Assembly (NCBI RefSeq): GCF_013282745.1
Contig: NZ_CP054044.1
Span: 1,240,001 to 1,304,000, forward strand
From: Yersinia bercovieri ATCC 43970
Lineage (GTDB): Bacteria; Pseudomonadota; Gammaproteobacteria; Enterobacterales; Enterobacteriaceae
Length of the DNA: 64,000 nt
Direction of reading: 5' to 3'
The number at the start of each line of letters is the position of its first letter. Position 1 is the first letter of the stretch. Positions 57,880 to 64,000 of the stretch are shown here, one piece after another. The position numbers and the translations under genes were made by a program. The notes under the pieces are model-generated. The model did no database searches and had not been told where the DNA came from. It saw nothing but the letters and a program-made list of their open reading frames with translations.

Positions 57880-59181
57880 ATGATTAGCCAGAAAGATGCC
57901 CTTTGCCGGGAGCAGCAGCTTACCTTTGATCCCAGAGGGCATCAGCTCACCAATATCAATGTCTGGACGCCGGATAGCCAGTGGCTGGTCTACGACGTGC
58001 GGCCCAATGGCAGCACTTTTAGTGGCTTAACCATTGAGCGGGTTAATTGTGTCACCCGCAATATTGAGGTGATCTATCGTGCTCAGCATGGCGCGCATGT
58101 TGGCGTCGTGACGGTCAGCCCCGACCTGCCCGCGCGCTATGTGTTTATCCACGGGCCGGAGCATCCAGACAGCCATTGGCATTATGATTTTCATCATCGG
58201 CGTGGGGTGATTGTTGCGGAGCCGGATAGAGAGCTGGCGGTCACCCTGGATGCCATGGATATCACGGCACCCTATACGCCTGGTGCTTTGCGCGGCGGTA
58301 CACATGTCCACGTTTTCAGCCCTGATGGCAGCCGCCTTAGCTTTACCTATAACGACCATGTGCTGCATGAATTAGACCCGGCGCTGGATTGCCGCAATGT
58401 CGGTATTGCGCTGCCGCTGCATGGGGTCAATCCGCCTAAACAGCACCCTCGTGAATATGATGGCAGCCACTTTTGTGTGTTGATCAGCCGCACTACACCC
58501 ATACCACAGGCGGGCAGTGATCAAATCAGCCGCGCTTATGAAGAGGGGTGGATTGGCACGCAGGGTTATCGGAGAGCGGATGGCACTCATCAGCGCTGGG
58601 CGCTGGCCTTTATTGGCGATACCCTTTCGGCGCAAGGGGAGAAAATCCCGGAAATCTTTATTGCTGATCTGCCTGAGCATCACCGAGATTATGCTCGTGC
58701 TGGAGATGCGCCGCTAGAGGGGACGCCAACCACACTACCTGCACCACCTGCCGGTGTCAGTCAGCGGCGGGTGACTTATACCACTGAGCGCCGCTTCCCG
58801 GGGCTTGTCACCAGCCCGCGTCACTGGTTGCGCGCCTCACCTGATGGCAGTGCCATTGCTTGCCTGATGAGAGATGATAATGATGTTGTGCAGCTGTGGT
58901 TAGTCTCCCCCAATGGCGGTGAACCACGGCAACTGACATCCAGCCAGTGGGGGATTCAATCCGCCTTTAGCTGGCATCCGCAAGGAGGTAGTCTGGCGTT
59001 TGTTTGTGATAACAGCGTGATGCGGTGTGATAGTACCAGCGGCCAACTTCAGCGGCTGACTGCACGTAGTGCCGTCGCCCCATTGGCTGACGCGGTGGTG
59101 TTTTCACCGGACGGCTCGCAAATTGCATTTATGCGGGAAATAGAAGGGTTCGCTCAAATCTTTACCGTAAATGCAGGTTAG
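57880..59181 (+). CDS. yidR: DUF3748 protein YidR
   Basis: 433-residue protein matching E. coli YidR. It contains TolB-like beta-propeller repeats: ASPDGSAIACLMRDDNDVVQ, SWHPQGGSLAFV and VFSPDGSQIAFMREIE. The conserved segment HYDFHHRRGVIVAEPDRE is characteristic. Start at 57880 with GGAG 6 nt before it; the frame opens 22 codons earlier. No signal peptide is evident. The role is unknown; relatives include oligogalacturonide-lyase-like propellers. Confidence 0.9.
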   Translation: MISQKDALCREQQLTFDPRGHQLTNINVWTPDSQWLVYDVRPNGSTFSGLTIERVNCVTRNIEVIYRAQHGAHVGVVTVSPDLPARYVFIHGPEHPDSHWHYDFHHRRGVIVAEPDRELAVTLDAMDITAPYTPGALRGGTHVHVFSPDGSRLSFTYNDHVLHELDPALDCRNVGIALPLHGVNPPKQHPREYDGSHFCVLISRTTPIPQAGSDQISRAYEEGWIGTQGYRRADGTHQRWALAFIGDTLSAQGEKIPEIFIADLPEHHRDYARAGDAPLEGTPTTLPAPPAGVSQRRVTYTTERRFPGLVTSPRHWLRASPDGSAIACLMRDDNDVVQLWLVSPNGGEPRQLTSSQWGIQSAFSWHPQGGSLAFVCDNSVMRCDSTSGQLQRLTARSAVAPLADAVVFSPDGSQIAFMREIEGFAQIFTVNAG

Positions 59182-59182
59182 A

Positions 59183-59521
59183 TTATTGCGCTGGTGTTTC
59201 GTCAATATGTGCCGTTGGCTGACTTGCAGCTTCAGACTGGCGGACTCGTTCACGTGGGGAGCTGGCCATTTTGTCTGCGCTGTCTGAGCGCAGATAGTCA
59301 TATGGCAGCAGCAGTGTATCCATGACTGCGGAGAAGGGCAGATCTACAGCTAGCAAGGGGCGTAGCGCCCAGCCGGTATTGTCATCTTTGAGCATCGCCA
59401 CATTGGCTTCTGTGCCGGAGTAGTAACCCTGACTGCTGCTGGTGTGCGTCATAATGCTGGAGCAGCCGCTGGATAACAGCAGCGAACAGCCAGTAACAAA
59501 AGGGATAACTGTGTTTCTCAT
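59183..59521 (-). CDS. yidQ: YidQ/YceK-family lipoprotein
   Basis: 112-residue lipoprotein of the DUF1375 family. Signal peptide with lipobox LLSSGC (Cys about residue 20), then SSIMTHTSSSQGYYSGTEANVAM and the family block DLPFSAVMDTLLLPYDYLR. The C-terminus is hydrophilic. Start chosen at 59521, where a compact signal peptide begins; an ATG 8 codons earlier is possible. Convergent with yidR by 1 nt, the same grouping as in E. coli. Confidence 0.9.
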   Translation of the reverse strand: MRNTVIPFVTGCSLLLSSGCSSIMTHTSSSQGYYSGTEANVAMLKDDNTGWALRPLLAVDLPFSAVMDTLLLPYDYLRSDSADKMASSPRERVRQSEAASQPTAHIDETPAQ

Positions 59522-59744
59522 TGTTTTTTCAGCTCTCATCATCATGCCAGGCGATCACACACTAGATAGTGTCAGGTTTTGTCGTGATTTTTTACACTCT
59601 CTTACAGACAGTTCCTATGGTCAAAGATTCAATCTTATGGCGCGATTGCATTTAAGTGTAAGTTATAGCAGCTGATTTATCGAATATTAGTCAGGTGAAA
59701 ACCCGCTATTGGGATTTTTCTCGTAAATTTTTTTGTTTTTTGCT

Positions 59745-59772
59745 CTTGAAAAGAAGCAGACCGCTACCATCT
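59745..59772 (+). promoter_or_regulatory. sigma-32 promoter of ibpA
   Basis: CTTGAAA (59745-59751) is a perfect heat-shock -35, with CTACCATCT (59764-59772) as a CCCCAT-like -10 after 12 bp. The leader to the ibpA ATG is then about 115 nt, as expected for a thermosensor leader. Confidence 0.85.
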
Positions 59773-59861
59773 TATTATTAGGTCAGAGAGAGTACGCCGA
59801 CAGGGTATTCTGACCATGGGCCTGTCCATATATGGAGGGCTTAATTAAAAATAGGATAACA

Positions 59862-59884
59862 CCCTTGCTAATCTATTTAGGAGG
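59862..59884 (+). promoter_or_regulatory. ROSE-like RNA thermometer of ibpA
   Basis: CCTTGCTAA (59863-59871) pairs with TTAGGAGG (59877-59884), which includes the Shine-Dalgarno sequence. A G opposite G stands in the middle of the stem, the hallmark of ROSE elements. Melting at high temperature should free the ribosome site. Confidence 0.8.
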
Positions 59885-59892
59885 CAGTTTTT

Positions 59893-60306
59893 ATGCGTAA
59901 TTCCGAGCTTGCTCCACTGTATCGTTCAGCTATTGGTTTCGATCGGCTATTTAATCTATTAGAGTCCGGCCAGAATCAAAGTAATGGAGGTTACCCTCCT
60001 TATAACGTCGAGCTGGTTGATGACAATAACTACCGCATTGCGATCGCGGTAGCGGGCTTTGCAGAGCAAGAGCTGGAGATCACCACTCAAGATAACATAT
60101 TGATTGTTCGTGGCTCTCATGCCGGCGAACCTGCACAGCGCACCTACTTATATCAGGGTATTGCTGAGCGCAATTTCGAGCGTAAATTCCAGTTGGCTGA
60201 GCATGTTAAGATTAAAGGTGCCAACTTGGTTAACGGGTTGCTGTATATCGACCTCGAACGAGTAGTACCTGAAAATTTAAAACCACGTCGTATTGAAATT
60301 AAGTAA
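59893..60306 (+). CDS. ibpA: small heat shock protein IbpA
   Basis: 137-residue alpha-crystallin chaperone that coats aggregating proteins and hands them to ClpB/DnaK. N-terminal [20 protein letters not shown], crystallin core with [23 protein letters not shown] and [17 protein letters not shown] at the end. Controlled by a sigma-32 promoter and a ROSE-like leader. ibpB follows after 180 nt. Confidence 0.97.
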   Translation: MRNSELAPLYRSAIGFDRLFNLLESGQNQSNGGYPPYNVELVDDNNYRIAIAVAGFAEQELEITTQDNILIVRGSHAGEPAQRTYLYQGIAERNFERKFQLAEHVKIKGANLVNGLLYIDLERVVPENLKPRRIEIK

Positions 60307-60460
60307 TTAGCCTTTATATAGATGAAGTCATTTATTTAATAGCTGAGTGCAGCCTGCCGTAATCGGGGGCTAACCGGTCACGGATTGATAGCCGTAAATA
60401 ATATAACGCCGCTGTTTTGCGTTAGAGCTGCTTATATCATTAATTCGTGGCTGCTTATTA

Positions 60461-60479
60461 TCTCGCTTCAAAGAAGGAG
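60461..60479 (+). promoter_or_regulatory. ROSE-like hairpin before ibpB
   Basis: CTTC-aaa-GAAG (60466-60476) extends through a G-G mismatch (60465/60477) and, with C64 bulged out, T-A (60463/60478) and C-G (60462/60479), covering the AAGGAG ribosome site. The same design as the ibpA leader, in the ibpA-ibpB gap. Confidence 0.65.
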
Positions 60480-60486
60480 TATATCT

Positions 60487-60951
60487 ATGCGTAATTATGA
60501 TTTGTCACCATTACTTCGTCAGTGGATTGGTTTTGATAAACTGGCTAACTCAATGCAGGGCAGTCAGGATGCTCAAGGCTTCCCGCCATATAACATTGAA
60601 AAAACTGATGATAACCACTATCGCATCTCACTGGCATTGGCCGGTTTTAAACAGAGCGAACTGGATATCGAAGTTGAAGGCCCACGCCTGACGGTGCGCG
60701 GTAAGCCGGCACCGGTTGAAAAACAGGTTGAATACCTGCATCAGGGCTTGGTGCGTAAAGAGTTCGCGTTGACCTTCACGCTCGCTGAGCATCTGAATGT
60801 TGATAATGCTCAGTTTGAAAATGGCCTGCTGCACATTGATCTGTTGCGCCAGGTGCCTGAAGCGCTGCAACCACAGCGTATTACTATCGGCAGTGCGGCT
60901 CCACAAGAGCAGCAAGTGTTAGATAGCCCGGTCACTACTGACCAGCAGTAA
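60487..60951 (+). CDS. ibpB: small heat shock protein IbpB
   Basis: 154-residue partner of Ibp[20 protein letters not shown] at the start, crystallin domain with [22 protein letters not shown], and a tail with LQPQRITIG. The last 15 residues are Gln-rich. Start at 60487 with AAGGAG 8 nt upstream; the frame is open 34 codons earlier without coding character. Confidence 0.97.
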   Translation: MRNYDLSPLLRQWIGFDKLANSMQGSQDAQGFPPYNIEKTDDNHYRISLALAGFKQSELDIEVEGPRLTVRGKPAPVEKQVEYLHQGLVRKEFALTFTLAEHLNVDNAQFENGLLHIDLLRQVPEALQPQRITIGSAAPQEQQVLDSPVTTDQQ

Positions 60952-60956
60952 TAATA

Positions 60957-60983
60957 ACCGACACCTCTGCGTGGGGTGTCGGT
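60957..60983 (+). terminator. hairpin after ibpB
   Basis: ACCGACACC (60957-60965) and GGTGTCGGT (60975-60983) form a perfect 9-bp stem just after the ibpB stop, without a U-tract. A second strong stem, CACCGGAGAG with CTCTCCGGTG, follows at 61043-61070 with a weak T-run; one or both probably end the ibpAB transcript. Confidence 0.6.
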
Positions 60984-61210
60984 AGCGATTACCCTCTCCT
61001 TGTTTTGTCCTTTTAGCGTTAAGCTTTTTGCTGTTTTTTTTTCACCGGAGAGATTCCCCGCTCTCCGGTGCATTTTGTGGTGTATCCCACATTCAACTGC
61101 CCTCCCTTCTGACAGAATCCTTACTAATTGTAAGAATTTAAGGCCATGTCTGTATTTTGTAATAATCCACTTGGCCGGCCAGTTTTTAAACTTAGGCAAG
61201 GAAGTGATTT

Positions 61211-62872
61211 ATGAGTGCTATCGCCCTTACCGTCAGTATGTTGGCGCTGGTCGCCGTATTGGGGTTATGGATCGGTAATTGGAAGATCTATGGTGTTGGG
61301 TTAGGTATTGGCGGAGTGCTATTTGGCGGCATTATTGTGGGCCATTTCGCACAAACATATGAAGTTGTTCTTAACGGGGACATGCTGCATTTCATTCAGG
61401 AGTTTGGTCTGATTCTGTTTGTTTACACTATCGGTATTCAAGTCGGGCCGGGGTTCTTCTCTTCACTGCGCGTCTCGGGGCTGCGACTTAACTGTTTTGC
61501 CATTCTGATGGTGGTGGTCGGCGGCTTAGTGACGGCGATTATCCATAAGCTGTTTGCGGTGCCGCTACCCATCATTTTGGGTATCTTTTCGGGAGCGGTC
61601 ACTAACACGCCAGCACTCGGGGCGGCACAACAAATCCTTACTGATTTAGGTTCGCCACCACAATTGGTTAGCCAGATGGGGATGGGCTATGCCATGGCCT
61701 ATCCATTCGGCATTTGCGGCATTTTGCTGGTGATGTGGCTGATTCGTTTATTCTTTAAAATCAACGTTGACCGCGAAGCAAAAGATTTTGATAGCAGTAA
61801 TGGGCAGAACCGTGAATTGCTGCAAACTATGAATGTGGCGGTACGCAATCCCAATTTGAATGGTTTGTCAGTGCAGGAAGTGCCATTGCTCAACAGTGAT
61901 GAGGTGGTCTGCTCCCGCCTGAAACGCGGTGATTTGCTGATGGTGCCGCTGCCTGGCACAGTGATCGAGCTGGGGGATTACCTGCATCTAGTTGGGCAGC
62001 GCGAAGCCTTGGAGAAAGTGCGGCTGGTGGTGGGTGAAGAGGTGGATGTCACTCTATCCACCGCAGGGACAGTATTGCAAACCGCCCGGGTGGTGGTGAC
62101 CAATGAGGCGGTATTAGGTAAAAAGATCCGTGATCTTAATTTGAAACAGAAGTATGACGTGGCGATCACTCGGCTAAATCGTGCAGGTATTGAGCTGGTC
62201 GCCAGTAATAGTGCCAGCCTGCAATTTGGTGACATCCTGAATCTGGTTGGCCGCCCAGAGGCTATCGAGGCGGTCTCCGCCGTGGTGGGGAACGCGCAAC
62301 AGAAGTTGCAACAAGTGCAGATGTTACCGGTCTTTATCGGCGTGGGTCTGGGTGTGCTACTGGGATCTATCCCGTTGTTTATTCCGGGATTTCCAGCGGC
62401 ATTACGTTTGGGGCTGGCCGGTGGCCCGCTGGTGGTGGCGCTGATTCTCGGGCGTATCGGCAGTATCGGTAAGCTATATTGGTTTATGCCGCCGAGTGCC
62501 AATTTGGCGCTGCGTGAACTGGGGATTGTGCTGTTCTTGTCGGTGGTTGGCCTGAAATCCGGCGGTGACTTTATCAATACGCTGGTCAATGGTGATGGGT
62601 TGGCATGGATTGGTTACGGCGCGATGATTACCGGTATACCGCTGCTGACCGTGGGGATTCTGGCGCGCATGTTAGCCAAGATGAACTACCTGACCTTGTG
62701 CGGCATGTTAGCCGGTTCAATGACGGATCCACCGGCGCTGGCATTTGCCAATGGCTTGCATCCGACCAGCGGTGCGGCGGCGCTCTCTTATGCTACGGTT
62801 TATCCGCTGGCGATGTTCTTGCGCATCATGTCGCCGCAGATACTCGCGGTGCTGTTCTGGACAACCATGTAG
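61211..62872 (+). CDS. yidE: AspT/YidE-family putative transporter
   Basis: 553-residue inner-membrane protein, same length as E. coli YidE. Two five- to six-helix halves with duplicated motifs ([17 protein letters not shown] in the first, [17 protein letters not shown] in the second) surround two cytoplasmic TrkA-C (RCK_C) domains (about residues 190-360). Related to the aspartate:alanine exchanger AspT. Substrate unknown. AAGGAAG precedes the ATG. Confidence 0.94.
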   Translation: MSAIALTVSMLALVAVLGLWIGNWKIYGVGLGIGGVLFGGIIVGHFAQTYEVVLNGDMLHFIQEFGLILFVYTIGIQVGPGFFSSLRVSGLRLNCFAILMVVVGGLVTAIIHKLFAVPLPIILGIFSGAVTNTPALGAAQQILTDLGSPPQLVSQMGMGYAMAYPFGICGILLVMWLIRLFFKINVDREAKDFDSSNGQNRELLQTMNVAVRNPNLNGLSVQEVPLLNSDEVVCSRLKRGDLLMVPLPGTVIELGDYLHLVGQREALEKVRLVVGEEVDVTLSTAGTVLQTARVVVTNEAVLGKKIRDLNLKQKYDVAITRLNRAGIELVASNSASLQFGDILNLVGRPEAIEAVSAVVGNAQQKLQQVQMLPVFIGVGLGVLLGSIPLFIPGFPAALRLGLAGGPLVVALILGRIGSIGKLYWFMPPSANLALRELGIVLFLSVVGLKSGGDFINTLVNGDGLAWIGYGAMITGIPLLTVGILARMLAKMNYLTLCGMLAGSMTDPPALAFANGLHPTSGAAALSYATVYPLAMFLRIMSPQILAVLFWTTM

Positions 62873-62907
62873 CGCCAATGACTTTGAGTACGGTTGTAAA
62901 AACTTTC

Positions 62908-62944
62908 AGGGCCGCCTAATGAGCGGCCCTTGGCTCTTTATTTT
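62908..62944 (+). terminator. yidE/avtA terminator
   Basis: AGGGCCGC (62908-62915) and GCGGCCCT (62923-62930) form a stem between the convergent yidE and avtA stops; a loose T-run (TGGCTCTTTATTTT) follows. Confidence 0.7.
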
Positions 62945-62960
62945 CAGATATTCTCAGAAA

Positions 62961-64000
62961 TCACTTTGCTTCCTGAAACGCCCGCTCAATCTCTTCCGCC
63001 AGTATCACCACGCCCTTTTCAATCTCTTCCGGAGCAGGGACATAATTCATCCGCATACATTGATGGGTATGTGGCCAGTCATATCCCAGACCAGGGAAGA
63101 AGTAGTGGCCCGGCACCATCAGCACACCGCGTTTTTTTAGGCGCTGATAGAGCAGTTCGGTGCTGATCGGCAGATCTTTAAACCATAGCCAGAGGAAGAT
63201 GGCCCCCTCGGGTTTGTGGATCAGGCAGCGCTCCGGCGGCAAATATTTGCGCAAAATAGCAATGGTCTGCTGTACCCGCTCAAAATAGAATGGCCGAATC
63301 ACCTCGTTAGATAAGCGCAATAGATCACCACGCTCAATCATTTCGGCGGCAATCGCTGGCCCCATGCTGCCCGGCGACAAGCTGATGATGCCATTCATAT
63401 TGGTGATAGCCGAAATCACTTTCTCATCGGCAATGACAATGCCACAGCGTGAACCCGGTAGGCCCAGCTTCGACAAACTCATGCACAAAATGATATTCGG
63501 GTTCCACAGCGGGGTTGCGTCGGTAAAGATGATCCCGGGGAAGGGCACGCCATAAGCATTATCAATCAATAGCGGAATATCACGCTGCTGAGCGATAGCA
63601 TCCAGGCGAATTAACTCTTCATCAGTAATCACATTACCGGTGGGATTAGTGGGGCGCGATACACATATCAAACCAATATCATCGGTAATATTGAGGTGAT
63701 CAAAGTCAACGTGATATTTGAATTGCCCTTCTGGCAGCAGCTCAATATTGGGTTTGGCGGAGACAAATAGCTCCTCATCCAGACCAGCATCGGCATAACC
63801 GAGATACTCAGGGGCCAGCGGGAATAAGACCCGACGACGGCTACCATCAGCATAGCGGCCTGCGAATAGATTAAATAAGTAGAAAAATGCGCTCTGACTA
63901 CCATTTGTCAGTGCAATATTCTGTGGCTCAATCTGCCAACCCAGCTCGTCGCGTAGCATTTTCGCCAATGCTTTTAACAGCAAATCTTTGCCTTGTGGCC
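62961..64000 (-). CDS. avtA: valine-pyruvate aminotransferase (5' end beyond window)
   Basis: PLP transaminase making alanine from pyruvate with valine as donor. About 346 C-terminal residues are visible of about 417 expected. The frame is open to the window edge (GPQGKDLLLKALAKML), so the start lies outside. PLP lysine in CMSLSKLGLPGSRCG, Asn-Pro-Thr-Gly in SRPTNPTGNVI, and DNAYGVPFP carries the cofactor-contacting Asp. Same neighbour (yidE) as I recall only loosely for E. coli. Confidence 0.94.
   Translation of the reverse strand, partial: PQGKDLLLKALAKMLRDELGWQIEPQNIALTNGSQSAFFYLFNLFAGRYADGSRRRVLFPLAPEYLGYADAGLDEELFVSAKPNIELLPEGQFKYHVDFDHLNITDDIGLICVSRPTNPTGNVITDEELIRLDAIAQQRDIPLLIDNAYGVPFPGIIFTDATPLWNPNIILCMSLSKLGLPGSRCGIVIADEKVISAITNMNGIISLSPGSMGPAIAAEMIERGDLLRLSNEVIRPFYFERVQQTIAILRKYLPPERCLIHKPEGAIFLWLWFKDLPISTELLYQRLKKRGVLMVPGHYFFPGLGYDWPHTHQCMRMNYVPAPEEIEKGVVILAEEIERAFQEAK

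Noticed and set aside
1..64000. CRISPR arrays and insertion sequences
   Set aside because: No regularly spaced repeats, cas genes or transposase frames were found.

Overview
The window is a gammaproteobacterial chromosome, most likely a Yersinia of the enterocolitica type (inference). Core genes have Enterobacterales lengths and partners (rph-pyrE/yicC, xylFGH-R/xylAB, fdoGHI-fdhE, mtlADR, yidR-yidQ-ibpAB-yidE-avtA). An inducible ampR-ampC pair, a full xyl regulon and a cigR homologue fit the environmental/enterocolitica side of the genus. No insertion sequence, rRNA operon or CRISPR array was seen. The only RNA gene found is selC.

Layout. 0-7.7 kb is core metabolism: a small tautomerase, kdgK, yhjJ, dctA, pyrE with its attenuator, rph and yicC. 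7.8-13.2 kb is an AT-rich accessory block on the 3' side of selC: an XRE repressor with twin operators, phage-like intergenic sequence, a two-gene superfamily 1 helicase plus DUF2290-like operon, a cigR homologue and arsC. 13.2-15.8 kb holds selC (tRNA-Sec) and ampC/ampR. 15.8-24.3 kb is the D-xylose regulon. 24.4-28.8 kb carries an isochorismatase-type hydrolase fused to an extra domain, a GlxA-type regulator, wecH and mdfA. At 28.8-30.1 kb two head-to-head gene remnants (denD-like and otnI-like) mark a deletion scar.

30.0-40.0 kb is a selenocysteine block: fdoG, which has an in-frame UGA plus a SECIS hairpin, is followed co-directionally by fdoH, fdoI, fdhE, selA and selB, with fdhD divergent. 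40-51.5 kb holds sodA (Fur-box candidate), a chemoreceptor, yiiM, a DinJ/YafQ-type toxin-antitoxin pair, yibL, a MocR regulator with a LysE exporter, and the mannitol operon with five CRP-like sites upstream. 51.6-54.2 kb is a small amino-acid catabolic operon under a YheO/DauR-type regulator.

54.4-57.6 kb is an AT-rich restriction-modification cassette closely resembling EcoRII: a methyltransferase, a Vsr mismatch nuclease and a convergent EcoRII-like endonuclease with all four catalytic residues. 57.9-64 kb returns to core: yidR, yidQ, ibpA and ibpB (sigma-32 promoter, ROSE-like thermometers), yidE and a 5'-truncated avtA.

The best candidate for an undescribed system is the helicase plus DUF2290-like operon at 8.7-11.5 kb. 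Next are the EcoRII-type cassette with Vsr between methyltransferase and nuclease, and the contiguous fdo-selAB unit.
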